From G965215055 sp965215055 (lineage in GTDB: Bacteria > Pseudomonadota > Gammaproteobacteria > UBA4575), in the NCBI GenBank assembly GCA_965215055.1, contig OZ244046.1, positions 62,001-126,000 of the forward strand: a stretch of DNA of 64,000 nucleotides, written 5' to 3'. This document shows, one piece after another, positions 10,701 to 17,978 of the stretch (its first letter is position 1; each line of letters opens with the position of its first letter). The translations under genes were made by a program, and so were the position numbers. The notes under the pieces were generated by a model that was not told the DNA's origin, did no database searches, and was given only the letters and a program-made list of their open reading frames with translations.

Positions 10701-11072
10701 GACGATTTCGCGCTGACCGCCGGTTGGGGACATTATGGAAAAGGCGAAGCAGTGATGCCGGGCCACGGCCGTGTTGTCGAACGCGCCTGTACACCGGAAG
10801 AACGGGCAGCTTTAGGCGATACCTTATCCACCCTTGGTAAAACCACGTTCGACGTTTACCTGAACGACCACGCCTACTGGCGCAACGTCCCTGCCGTTGT
10901 CTGGCACTACAAGCTCGGCGGCTACCAGGTCCTCAAAAAATGGCTCTCCTACCGCGAACGCGACGTCCTCGGCCGCGCCCTCAAGCCCGATGAAATCCAG
11001 CACTTCACCAACACTGCCCGACGCATTGCAGCAATAATAATCATGTCAAAGACAGGAGTGAAGCAGGCATGA
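7716..11072 (+). CDS. Single-chain restriction-modification enzyme, type ISP/IIG-like
   Basis: Large fused nuclease-methyltransferase of 1118 aa. An N-terminal PD-(D/E)xK-like nuclease signature is visible: P67-D68 in GHPDFGL and E94-V95-K96 in GVVEVKS. A gamma-class N6-adenine methyltransferase follows, with the SAM-binding motif DPCCGTG at 391-397 and the catalytic motif NPPY at 516-519. The remaining roughly 550 residues are probably the target-recognition region. No Walker A motif is visible, so it lacks the helicase of the roughly 1570-residue LlaGI-type enzymes. The start has no recognisable ribosome binding site. The gene looks clearly GC-richer than the gene after it. It shares an ATGA overlap with that gene, so the two are coupled. 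Presumed role: phage restriction with self-methylation. Confidence 0.85.
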   Translation: MTQTNTKLATAVEAYFTDLRRVRASGSATGERSSYGPLANLLNAIGAALKPKVFCVGELADQGAGHPDFGLFAAKQVQKGKPRQGQVPERGVVEVKSADDDAWFTAESDQVSRYWERYGLVLVTNTHDFVLVGQDAAGQPAKLETLQLADSAEAFNHLLETPRAFSRNAGAGLGEYLARALSHRAALTEPKDLAWLLASYARDGLARVEAAGNTPQLAAIRQALEDALGIRFEGEKGTRFFYSTLVQTLFYGVFSAWVLWARQVPVPAGKFDWRTAVWHLRVPVLRALFQQISGPGRLKPLGLVEVLDWTAAALDRVELGAFFARFNEGEAVPYFYEPFLEAFDPALRKQLGVWYTPTEVVRYMVARVDNALKGDLGIPGGLAAENVYVLDPCCGTGAYLAEVLRRIAANLEDQGMGVLAGAQVKQAALNRVFGFEIMPAPFVVAHLQVGLTMQDLDATLADDETERASVFLTNALTGWEPTDEDKQLVAFPEMAAERDRANQVKRDRPILVILGNPPYNSFAGMAVGEERELSDAYRTTKQVRKPEGQGLNDLYVRFFRMAERRIAEKTGRGVVCFISNYSWLDGLSFTGMRERYLEAFDTIRIDCLNGDVRKGGRTPEGLPDPSIFTTDQSVGISVGTAITTLVRKADHAPADTVEFRHLWGAAKHEKLLQTAESEPSTLYKNIKPVLPLGLPFAQTAVSKNWFDWPSLPDLLPMSFPGVQTSRDGFLVDVDLDRLEARVGDYFNPALGHEEITQRYPGVMRATRHFDARAVRDVLLKRSGPDEAGFIRCAHRPFDNRWLYWEADSGLLDRPRPDYRPHVFRGNLWFSSAQQLRKGVVEPQACFTSHIGAKHLIERGANMFPAWLRDDGIRIDEGASRRPNLSESAQRYLDCLGLDVEDLFHHVLAVLHDPAYREDNAGALRMEWPRIPLPGWPGGKDKGAAKALVESAARGCKLAALLDPDVPVPGVTEAPLRPEIAAIAVPATMDGRNMTGDDFALTAGWGHYGKGEAVMPGHGRVVERACTPEERAALGDTLSTLGKTTFDVYLNDHAYWRNVPAVVWHYKLGGYQVLKKWLSYRERDVLGRALKPDEIQHFTNTARRIAAIIIMSKTGVKQA

Positions 11073-12016
11073 ATGAAAACCAGATTTGTCCAATTTGGGG
11101 GACAATAACTCCAAAATTTACCGGTCGTGGCGACCAAGTACTGGTCGATTCACCGCGCACAGACGGGAAATATGTCATTGATGAACCGGCATTAAAAAAA
11201 CTGGAGGACTGTGATGATGATCGCGTAAAGGCGCGCCTGACGTCATGGTTGGTCGAACAGCGGCGAATGGGCACCGGGTGTCCAAGGATAGAATTGAAAA
11301 CGATCGAAGACGCGAAACAGTCCCGGGACTTGACAGTTCATGAACGTGCAGACCGACTCCTGCTATACATTGAAAGAGAAACCTCATACTTTGGAGAAGA
11401 GGTCTGTTTTAACCGTCTTTGCACTAGTATGTTGGCGTGGTCAGAAAGCGTCAGACCAGAAGAGGTAGAGCATTTACTGAAGTATTTGAATTCCCGAAAG
11501 TGGATAGAATTTAGTACTTCTCTGTCGGATTGCATTCTAAGTGCTGAAGGTTACACCAAGCTTGAAGAGCTTAAAGGGATAAATACGGAGTCATCACGAG
11601 CTTTTGTGGCCATGTGGTTTGATAAATCTACTGACAGTGCATGGGAGCATGGGATAAAACCTGGGACCGAGGATGCGGGATATGAGCCAATCCGGGTCGA
11701 CCGGACAGAACACAATAATAAAATAGACGACCAGATCATTGCGGAAATTAGACGCTCTCGCTTTGTTGTCGCCGATTTTACACAGGGAGAGGACGGGGCT
11801 CGCGGAGGAGTCTATTACGAGGCGGGTTTTGCGCATGGGCTTGGTATTCCGGTTATATTTACTTGTCCAGAAGGTATGTTGGAGAAGGTGCATTTCGACA
11901 CGCGCCAGTACAATCACATTGTTTGGAATACACCGGAGGAATTGCGGCAGAGTCTTGCGACACGTATTTCTGCTGTAATCGGGGATGGACCGCACAAGGG
12001 CGACAACGCCCAATAA
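11069..12016 (+). CDS. Protein with C-terminal nucleoside deoxyribosyltransferase-like domain, coupled to restriction enzyme
   Basis: 315 aa. Residues 1 to about 175 are of unknown function; about 90-170 (from ERADRLLLYI to GYTKLEEL) could form a winged helix. The C-terminal domain (about 180-310) opens with AFVAMWFD and carries VVADFTQ (D236) and YYEAGFAHGLGIPVIF (E251). The Asp strand and the Glu in an E-(A/L)-G-x-A context are typical of the nucleoside 2-deoxyribosyltransferase superfamily, which shares a flavodoxin-like fold with TIR-type NAD hydrolases. Substrate could therefore be a nucleoside, a nucleotide or NAD; this cannot be decided here. Its ATG overlaps the stop of the restriction gene (ATGA), which implies joint expression. 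The DNA is AT-richer than its partner, so the pair may be a recent assembly. Function in defence is inferred from context only. Confidence 0.7.
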   Translation: MNENQICPIWGTITPKFTGRGDQVLVDSPRTDGKYVIDEPALKKLEDCDDDRVKARLTSWLVEQRRMGTGCPRIELKTIEDAKQSRDLTVHERADRLLLYIERETSYFGEEVCFNRLCTSMLAWSESVRPEEVEHLLKYLNSRKWIEFSTSLSDCILSAEGYTKLEELKGINTESSRAFVAMWFDKSTDSAWEHGIKPGTEDAGYEPIRVDRTEHNNKIDDQIIAEIRRSRFVVADFTQGEDGARGGVYYEAGFAHGLGIPVIFTCPEGMLEKVHFDTRQYNHIVWNTPEELRQSLATRISAVIGDGPHKGDNAQ

Positions 12017-12066
12017 CCGCTAATTACCAGGCCAAATCAGGGCAATAACGTGCACTGTGTTCGGTT

Positions 12067-12789
12067 TCAAGGCCCTATCTTCTCCAGTTTCATTCCGTCA
12101 GGCGTGCACCTTAGTACGCTTCCCTGTTCGTACCAGTCGCCGAGCACGATGCGTTTGTACGTATTCCCGTCAATCGTGAAGTCGTGAATGGCGGGGCGGT
12201 GTGTATGGCCGTGAATCAAGTATCGCACCTTGTGACTGAGCATGACTTGTTCAACTGCGTCTTGGTTGACGTCCATGATTTCGGGATGTTTGCCTTGCGT
12301 AGCAATCATGCTTTTGTCTCGCAGTCGGGCTGCGATCTTGAGTCGTTGTTTTGCGCTTAACAGCAGTAAAACCTTTTGTACCCATTTGCTGCGTGCCTTG
12401 GCGCGGTATTTTTGATAGGCGACGTCATCCGTGCACAGGGTATCGCCGTGCATGATGGCCGTAGGGGTCCCGTACAGGTCGATAATGCTTATTTCAGGGA
12501 GGATTTTGCACCGGGTGAAATCTGCAAAGGTCTTGCCGATCAAGAAATCCCGGTTACCGTGAATGAAGAATATCGGAGTTCCGGCAAGGCTTGTTTCCTG
12601 CAATGTATTGATGACCGGTTTTAATCCAATTGCAGGATCATCGTCACCAATCCAGTACTCGAACAGGTCGCCGAGGATATAAAGGGCGTCGGTCTCTGAA
12701 ATTCCCTTCAGAAAACGGCAAAAGGCCGAGATGATATGCGGCCTTTTATGATCCAGGTGCAGGTCGGAAACAAAAAGGGTTTGCGCCAT
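12067..12789 (-). CDS. lpxH: UDP-2,3-diacylglucosamine diphosphatase
   Basis: Fourth step of lipid A synthesis: hydrolyses UDP-2,3-diacylglucosamine to lipid X and UMP at the inner face of the inner membrane. Calcineurin-like metal-binding motifs are all present: SDLHLD, GDLFEYWIGDD, GNRDF, MHGD and HGHTHRP. Length 240 aa equals E. coli LpxH. It lies 11 bases downstream of ppiB on the minus strand, the same ppiB-lpxH pairing as in E. coli, so it is most likely cotranscribed. The presence of lpxH shows the organism makes lipid A. Confidence 0.95.
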   Translation of the reverse strand: MAQTLFVSDLHLDHKRPHIISAFCRFLKGISETDALYILGDLFEYWIGDDDPAIGLKPVINTLQETSLAGTPIFFIHGNRDFLIGKTFADFTRCKILPEISIIDLYGTPTAIMHGDTLCTDDVAYQKYRAKARSKWVQKVLLLLSAKQRLKIAARLRDKSMIATQGKHPEIMDVNQDAVEQVMLSHKVRYLIHGHTHRPAIHDFTIDGNTYKRIVLGDWYEQGSVLRCTPDGMKLEKIGP

Positions 12790-12800
12790 GCGCCCACTTT

Positions 12801-13376
12801 TTATTCAACTATGACAACTTTCTCGATTGTAACGACTTCTACGGGCACGTCCTGGTGCTGCCCCTTTGAGGTCGTGGCAACGTCTTTAATCGCATTGACG
12901 ACGTCCATGCCCTGTGTAACTTTTCCAAATACGGCGTATCCCCAGCCTTGTTGGGATTTGCTGCTGAAATTCAGAAATTTGTTGTCTTTTACATTGATGA
13001 AAAATTGCGCGGTCGCGGAATGCGGGTCACCGGTGCGTGCCATGGCAATTGTACCAGTGTCGTTGCTTAGCCCGTTATCGGCTTCGTTTTTGATGGGGGC
13101 ATGGGTAGCTTTATGTGCCATGTCCGCTGTAAATCCACCACCCTGGATCATAAAATTCGAGATGACCCGGTGGAAGATTGTGCCGTCATAAAATCCTTCC
13201 CTGGCGTAGGTCAAGAAGTTTTCAACGGTGACGGGTGCCTTTTCACCGTCAAGTTCGAGCATGATGGTGCCTTTGCTGGTTTCCATTTTTATCATGACAG
13301 TCTCTGCATGTGTATTTGCCGTTGTTACAAGGACGACAAGTGTAAGTGGAAGGATGAGTTTGTTTAATATACGCAT
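12801..13376 (-). CDS. Periplasmic cyclophilin-type peptidyl-prolyl isomerase
   Basis: Cyclophilin that speeds cis-trans isomerisation of proline peptide bonds. The ATG at 13376 is preferred over upstream codons: it has an AAAAAGG ribosome binding site 7-10 bases ahead and yields a clear signal peptide, MRILNKLILPLTLVVLVTTA followed by NTHA and mature ETVMIKM. That makes this an exported (PpiA-like) form, although gene order resembles E. coli cytoplasmic ppiB-lpxH. Core cyclophilin motifs are FHRVISNFMIQGGG, the ATAQFFINV active-site stretch and the WGYAVFGKV strand. 191 aa including signal. Confidence 0.92.
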   Translation of the reverse strand: MRILNKLILPLTLVVLVTTANTHAETVMIKMETSKGTIMLELDGEKAPVTVENFLTYAREGFYDGTIFHRVISNFMIQGGGFTADMAHKATHAPIKNEADNGLSNDTGTIAMARTGDPHSATAQFFINVKDNKFLNFSSKSQQGWGYAVFGKVTQGMDVVNAIKDVATTSKGQHQDVPVEVVTIEKVVIVE

Positions 13377-13451
13377 GAATTGACCTTTTTGAAAATAAAC
13401 GTGCATTATAGCTGGAACATATCATCCGCAATCGGTAATCTCTTGCAGGTT

Positions 13452-13528
13452 CGGGGCATGGCGCAGTCTGGCAGCGCATCTGCTTTGGGAGCAGAGGGTC
13501 GGGGGTTCGAATCCCTCTGCCCCGACCA
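13452..13528 (+). tRNA. tRNA-Pro (TGG)
   Basis: Complete cloverleaf of 77 bases. Acceptor arms CGGGGCA and TGCCCCG pair, the anticodon arm is TCTGC-TTTGGGA-GCAGA with anticodon TGG, the T loop is TTCGAAT, and CCA is encoded. Confidence 0.97.
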
Positions 13529-13590
13529 CTTCCAATCGTGCCGACGTTTCTGGTTGTCCCTTACTGTAGTGTAGCCGCAATAATTATTGA

Positions 13591-15537
13591 ATGATGCAAT
13601 TTCGTACGCTGGTCGAGGCACTGGAATGTAACCGCAGCCGTCAAAAGCACGTCGGTTTCATAGACGGCCAGGGACAGGAAAAAGTTGTCAGCTATGAGGA
13701 CTTGTATCAGCGCGCGCTCGGTTTGCTTTACCTGTTGCAACAGAAAAATATGGGGCGGGGTGACTACCTGGTCCTGTTCCTGAATGACAATGAGCAGATG
13801 GTGGACGTGTTTTGGGCGTGTCAGCTTGGCGGCATTATTCCGGTGCCGCTGGCCGTTGGCATCAGCGACCAGCATCGACGCAAGGTATTCAATGTAGCGA
13901 AAAAACTGGACCGGCCTTTTCTGTATACGAATCGCAGGAACCTGGCCAGGCTGGAATCGAGCATGGAGGATTCCGCGACAAGTGATATCTACCGGCAATT
14001 GGCTGAAAGGGTATTGCTGAGTGATGACGTTGTCGATTTGAGTGCCGCCGGCCAGGTTGCCGACGTTGCTCCCGGTGACGTTGCCTTCGTCCAGTTTTCC
14101 TCGGGTTCTACGGGTAACCCGAAGGGTATCGTGCTCAGGCACCGCAATTTGATTGCAAATATCGAGGGTATTCAAAAAGGGGCTGCATTTTCTCGTGAGG
14201 ACGTCAGCTTGAGCTGGATGCCGCTTACTCACGACATGGGGTTGATCGGTTTTCACGTCAACCCGGTGGCCTGTGATTACAGTCATTACATTATGCGCAC
14301 GGATTTGTTCATACGCCGCCCCTTGTACTGGATGATTGCCGCGAGTGAAAAACAGGCTAACGTGCTGTGCTCTCCCAATTTTGGTTACAAGCATTTCCTG
14401 GATGCGCTTGAGCGGAAGGGCTTGAGCGACGTCGATTTGTCACACGTGCGCCTGGTATTTAATGGTGCGGAACCCATTTCCGTCGACCTTTGCAGGCAGT
14501 TTACTTCCAGGCTCGCACGCTACGGCCTACCCGAAAGAAGCATGTTTCCCGTGTATGGTTTGGCAGAGGCAAGCCTGGCAGTGAGCTTCCCCGGGATTGG
14601 CGCAGGTCTGGAAGTTGCCCGGGTGCAGCGAGACTCGCTTTCCATTGGTGCGACTGTGGCTGCGGCCTCGCGTGATAAAGAAGGAGTGTCCTTGGTCGGG
14701 GTTGGCGAACCCGTTGAAAATTGCGAGGTGAGGATCAGCGATGAGTACGGCAATGCGTTACCGGAGAATACCGTTGGACACATCCATATCGGCGGCACCA
14801 ATGTAACGGAGGAGATTATTGGCGGAGATGATTCCGTGTTTTTTGAGCATGGCTGGGTAGATACCGGTGACCTGGGCTTTGTTGCCGGGCAAGGCCTGTT
14901 TGTAACCGGAAGGCATAAGGAGATCCTTTTTGTTAATGGACAGAACTACTACCCGTACGATATTGAAGAGGTCTTGTATGCAATTCCGGGCCTGGAATTT
15001 GGCAAGGTGGCAGTAACCAGCGTCCCTGCCGGAGAGGATGAGTCGGACACGGTGCTCGTATTTGTTCTGCACAAGGGCGACTTGCAGGAGTTCCTGCCCC
15101 TTGCCGTGCAGGTAACGGCGATGGTGAGTGAGCACTTCGGCATCGCGTTGCACCAGGTTGTCCCCGTCAAAAAGATACCGAAAACCACCAGCGGGAAAGT
15201 TCAGCGCACTCTGCTTGCCGAGAATTATTTGACCGGAGTATATGATGAGGTTGTCGGTCGGTTAAAGGCTTTGACAAGTGAAGAAACGGAACACCTTCGT
15301 CACGCAAAGCATGACGATGAGGTTGTAGATTCGATCATGCAGATTTGCCAGGAAGCCCTGCCGGATGAGTCTTTTTCTATTCACGATAATTTGCTGGAAC
15401 TTGGTGCCAGTTCGTTGGCATTGGTGGAAATACACGCCGGCCTGGATGAGTTGTATCCTGAAAAAATAGAAATTACGGACCTGGTTGAACGTCCTACCAT
15501 CGCGGGTCTGGCCGAGTTGATTCGGAGAAACGCCTAG
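13591..15537 (+). CDS. Fatty acyl/aryl-AMP ligase fused to acyl carrier protein domain
   Basis: Adenylate-forming enzyme that should activate a carboxylic acid with ATP and load it onto its own carrier domain. The P-loop-like motif FSSGSTGNPKG is at residues 169-179, the adenylate-binding YGLAEASLA around 325, and the C-terminal catalytic-lysine motif IPKTTSGKVQR near 530. Residues about 565-648 form a phosphopantetheine carrier domain with LGASSLALVEIH; S608 is the likely attachment site. The organisation resembles fatty acyl-AMP ligases and NRPS loading modules, but no condensation or ketosynthase gene is nearby. The start at 13591 (Met-Met) has only a weak ribosome binding site. Substrate cannot be read from the sequence. 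A FetB-like permease follows 22 bases later. Confidence 0.85.
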   Translation: MMQFRTLVEALECNRSRQKHVGFIDGQGQEKVVSYEDLYQRALGLLYLLQQKNMGRGDYLVLFLNDNEQMVDVFWACQLGGIIPVPLAVGISDQHRRKVFNVAKKLDRPFLYTNRRNLARLESSMEDSATSDIYRQLAERVLLSDDVVDLSAAGQVADVAPGDVAFVQFSSGSTGNPKGIVLRHRNLIANIEGIQKGAAFSREDVSLSWMPLTHDMGLIGFHVNPVACDYSHYIMRTDLFIRRPLYWMIAASEKQANVLCSPNFGYKHFLDALERKGLSDVDLSHVRLVFNGAEPISVDLCRQFTSRLARYGLPERSMFPVYGLAEASLAVSFPGIGAGLEVARVQRDSLSIGATVAAASRDKEGVSLVGVGEPVENCEVRISDEYGNALPENTVGHIHIGGTNVTEEIIGGDDSVFFEHGWVDTGDLGFVAGQGLFVTGRHKEILFVNGQNYYPYDIEEVLYAIPGLEFGKVAVTSVPAGEDESDTVLVFVLHKGDLQEFLPLAVQVTAMVSEHFGIALHQVVPVKKIPKTTSGKVQRTLLAENYLTGVYDEVVGRLKALTSEETEHLRHAKHDDEVVDSIMQICQEALPDESFSIHDNLLELGASSLALVEIHAGLDELYPEKIEITDLVERPTIAGLAELIRRNA

Positions 15538-15559
15538 TCGTACGTAACGGTGAAAAACC

Positions 15560-16279
15560 ATGAAAATGTATGCCCATGATATCGAGTTGATAAATCTTGT
15601 TATAGCCATGATTCCCATCATTGCCGTGATTGCCATTCTTGCGCTGTGGTCATTGAATAGTAAAACAGCGGCTTATGCGTCGGTACGAATGCTGATCCAG
15701 TTGATTGCGGTCGGGTACGCCTTGACCTTGATTTTTGCCTTGGACAATCCCGCTATCGTGCTGCTTGTATTGGCGGTGATGCTGTTGATTGCGAGTTGGA
15801 TCGCATTAAGACCACTCAAAAAGAAATCAACTCGCCTGTTCCTGGAGTCTTTGCTTGCAATTTGTATTGGTGGAATATCCACGCTCGCGTTGACAATCCT
15901 GGCGGTTTTTGAAGCCGACTATTGGTATCAGCCGCAATACGTCATCCCTATTGCGGGCATGATTTTCTCTAATGCCATGAATACCGTGAGCCTTGCCGCG
16001 GAGCGCTTCGAATCTGACCTGTCCGTCGTCGCGGATTATACGCAGGCGCGCAACAGCACCTTCACTGCGTCGCTCATCCCCTCGATCAATATCTTTCTTG
16101 CGGTGGGGCTGGTGGCTGTCCCCGGCATGATGACCGGGCAGATCCTGTCTGGTGTGGAGCCGCTTGTTGCGGCAAAATACCAGATTGTCATCATGAGCGT
16201 ATTGTTTGGCTCCTCGGGAATTTCTGCTGCAATCTACCTGCTGTTACAAAGGCGCGCGTACTCTGCGATGACGCCTTGA
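15560..16279 (+). CDS. UPF0014/FetB-family ABC permease
   Basis: Multi-pass membrane protein of 239 aa in the FetB (YbbM) family, the permease of an iron-export ABC system in E. coli. Seven hydrophobic segments can be traced. The family hallmarks are MIFSNAMNTVSLAAERFE (about residues 134-151) and VPGMMTGQILSGVEPLVAAK (about 190-209). The expected ATPase partner FetA is not in this window, so it must be encoded elsewhere or this copy works differently. It sits directly behind the AMP-ligase/ACP gene and runs toward the minus-strand acyltransferase gene, ending 4 bases from its stop. Confidence 0.85.
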   Translation: MKMYAHDIELINLVIAMIPIIAVIAILALWSLNSKTAAYASVRMLIQLIAVGYALTLIFALDNPAIVLLVLAVMLLIASWIALRPLKKKSTRLFLESLLAICIGGISTLALTILAVFEADYWYQPQYVIPIAGMIFSNAMNTVSLAAERFESDLSVVADYTQARNSTFTASLIPSINIFLAVGLVAVPGMMTGQILSGVEPLVAAKYQIVIMSVLFGSSGISAAIYLLLQRRAYSAMTP

Positions 16280-16283
16280 GTGA

Positions 16284-17225
16284 TCAGCCGTATATCGGCC
16301 TTTTGATCTTCCAGCGGCGATAAGTCCATAGCCAGTCTTCGGGGCTTGCGTTTATCAAGGCTTCCAATTCGTTCACGTATTTCTGCATGATCGGTTGCCC
16401 GGAGTAAGGCGGTGCCACCAGCAGCTTGAATGCCGCTTCGTAGTAGCCTTTTCGTTTTCTTTTCATGGACATGAATATCAGTGGATATTTGAATGCCCGC
16501 GCGATTTTCTCGGTGCCGGTATGAAAGGCGGTTTCGCGATGCAGAAACGTTTGCCAGTAAAGCGCGTCACTTCTCCGTGGAGACTGGTCCGCAGCCAAAG
16601 TGACTATCCGTGTGATTTTTGCACGTTTCACCGATTCCATGATGCAATCTTTCTTGGTCAGGGGTGTGATGCCAAAGTTGGTGCGCAACTCGTAGAAAAA
16701 TTTTTCCAGCCACGGGATGCGCTGGGTGCGATAAATGACGTCCACCGGGTAATTGAAATGCTGCGTGCATGCCAGCAATGCCCATTCCGGGTTGCAGTGG
16801 TGAGCAGTTACTATGATTACGGATTGGTTATCGGATAAGTATCTTTCCAGGATTTCCGCGTTTTTGAATGCCACCCGTTGTTTGAGTTGTTGCTTGCTTA
16901 AACCGGGTGACTTGATGATTTCTGCAATGACCATGCACATGTTTTTGTAGTGTTTTTTGGCCAGTTGCAGGTGCTCGGATGCGGAACGTCCTGGAAAAGC
17001 GGCCTTGAGATTCTGTAACGCAAGGCGCCTGCGGGTTACAAGGACGTAAAACAGCAGCACGTATGACAGCCAGGCCAGGCCGTACAAAAAACGTAACGGC
17101 AGTATCGATAACAGCCTGATTACATAAGGGGTAAGTCTGGACACTGCTTGACTGCTGTTGTATTGATTGCGAAGGCTTGGTGAGTATACGCAAGTTTGGT
17201 TTAGCGTAAACTGCCGATATGCCAT
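16284..17225 (-). CDS. LpxL/HtrB-family lipid A acyltransferase-like protein
   Basis: Membrane-anchored acyltransferase of the LpxL/LpxM family, which adds secondary acyl chains to lipid A or related lipids. The open frame extends into tRNA-Arg, so an internal start is needed. The ATG at 17225 is chosen because a GGAG lies about 10 bases ahead and it gives 313 aa, close to LpxL (306). One N-terminal membrane segment is visible (LPLRFLYGLAWLSYVLLFYV). The catalytic H-x4-E is AHHCNPEWAL. A second conserved block is TLAADQSPRR followed by FLHRETAFHTG. Because of its unusual company (AMP ligase-ACP, permease) it may act on another lipid; this is inference. Confidence 0.85.
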   Translation of the reverse strand: MAYRQFTLNQTCVYSPSLRNQYNSSQAVSRLTPYVIRLLSILPLRFLYGLAWLSYVLLFYVLVTRRRLALQNLKAAFPGRSASEHLQLAKKHYKNMCMVIAEIIKSPGLSKQQLKQRVAFKNAEILERYLSDNQSVIIVTAHHCNPEWALLACTQHFNYPVDVIYRTQRIPWLEKFFYELRTNFGITPLTKKDCIMESVKRAKITRIVTLAADQSPRRSDALYWQTFLHRETAFHTGTEKIARAFKYPLIFMSMKRKRKGYYEAAFKLLVAPPYSGQPIMQKYVNELEALINASPEDWLWTYRRWKIKRPIYG

Positions 17226-17336
17226 CGCGCAACCACTCCGACTGGTGATTTTCCCCCGCTCACTCCAGACTGCGCCACCGTTTTCCACATTTTTTATAAA
17301 ACCCTTTCGCATTCCTATACACTGCATTGTCAAAAG

Positions 17337-17413
17337 GCGCCCGTAGCTCAACTGGATAGAGCATCGGCCTTCTAAGCCGAGGGTTAGAGGTTCGAGTCCT
17401 CTCGGGCGCGCCA
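17337..17413 (+). tRNA. tRNA-Arg (TCT)
   Basis: Complete 77-base cloverleaf. Acceptor GCGCCCG/CGGGCGC, anticodon arm TCGGC-CTTCTAA-GCCGA giving anticodon TCT, T loop TTCGAGT, encoded CCA. Confidence 0.97.
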
Positions 17414-17469
17414 GTCTTTGGCGCAGCCATGCGCGCCTTGCTCAAATAAGTTAGTATTCGCCTTGCAGT

Positions 17470-17546
17470 GGTGAGCGTAGCTCAGTTGGTAGAGCGCAGG
17501 ATTGTGGTTCCTGTGGTCGTGGGTTCGATCCCCATCGCTCACCCCA
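17470..17546 (+). tRNA. tRNA-His (GTG)
   Basis: Complete cloverleaf including the extra 5' G(-1) at 17470 that is specific to tRNA-His. Acceptor GTGAGCG/CGCTCAC, anticodon arm CAGGA-TTGTGGT-TCCTG with anticodon GTG, discriminator C, encoded CCA. Accessory cassette 2 begins just downstream. Confidence 0.97.
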
Positions 17547-17547
17547 C

Positions 17548-17589
17548 GCACCCGGGGTGCTGGGTTCTCGGTTCCGCATCTAACCGAGA
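17548..17589 (+). terminator. Two tandem hairpins after tRNA-His
   Basis: GCACC-CGG-GGTGC (17548-17560) is followed by an 8-bp perfect stem TCTCGGTT/AACCGAGA (17566-17573 with 17582-17589, 8-base loop). They may end the tRNA transcript or protect its 3' end. No run of T follows, so classic intrinsic termination is uncertain. Confidence 0.4.
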
Positions 17590-17705
17590 GCGTAGCTAAA
17601 ATTCTGTGTTTTCAACTAGTTATCGATCTCGAACCCGTTACACTCTCAGGACGCGATCTTATCTGGGAACACTATGATCATCAAGCGCATCAGCGGTATC
17701 TTGTC

Positions 17706-17758
17706 TTGATGTCCACTTTTTGTTACGCTATCCTCAGAATGCTGCATGATGCAGCATT
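17706..17758 (+). promoter_or_regulatory. Promoter with perfect 21-bp palindromic operator for cassette 2
   Basis: A sigma-70-like pair TTGATG (17706-17711), 17-base spacer, TATCCT (17729-17734) is followed at once by the perfect inverted repeat AATGCTGCAT-G-ATGCAGCATT (17738-17758, 10-bp arms, 1-base centre). The repeat would cover the expected transcription start near 17741. This is the arrangement expected for autorepression by the ribbon-helix-helix protein encoded just downstream. The palindrome is read directly; its role is inferred. Confidence 0.65.
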
Positions 17759-17777
17759 TAGTAAAGGAGCAAGGCGG

Positions 17778-17978
17778 ATTTCAGCCAAGAATCGCATCAC
17801 GGTCAATCTTGAAGAAGCAGAGTACCGGGCGCTTCAACAGATAGCTGCTAAATCAGACCGGTCTCTCGCGTGGCTGGGACGCCGTGCCATCCGTGACCTG
17901 CTACAACGCGAATCTGCGCAGTTGACACTGGAATTCCCAGATCGGTACACGACTACTCAGGGGCCTTCCTCAAAATGA
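17778..17978 (+). CDS. Ribbon-helix-helix (CopG-like) regulator with probable ATT start
   Basis: Small DNA-binding protein of 66 aa. The ribbon-helix-helix fold is seen as strand RITVNLEE followed by two helices, AEYRALQQIAAK and SLAWLGRRAIRDLLQ. In-frame ATG codons at 17709 and 17739 lie before or inside the palindromic operator and upstream of the expected transcription start. The only good ribosome binding site is AAAGGAG at 17763-17769, and the codon 8 bases after it is ATT (17778), which gives MSAKNRITVNLEE, a natural RHH opening. ATT starts are rare (known in infC). Its stop overlaps the methyltransferase start (ATGA). It probably represses the whole cassette, as control proteins do in other restriction systems. 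Confidence 0.65.
   Translation: MSAKNRITVNLEEAEYRALQQIAAKSDRSLAWLGRRAIRDLLQRESAQLTLEFPDRYTTTQGPSSK

Noticed and set aside
17226..17351. Extended N-terminus of the LpxL-like protein
   Set aside because: The extension runs into tRNA-Arg on the other strand and adds 42 residues not expected in this family. The ATG at 17225 has a ribosome binding site.
17502..17777. Longer N-terminus of the RHH protein starting inside tRNA-His
   Set aside because: It would translate through the tRNA 3' end, the hairpins, the promoter and the operator. The extra residues show no RHH or other fold.
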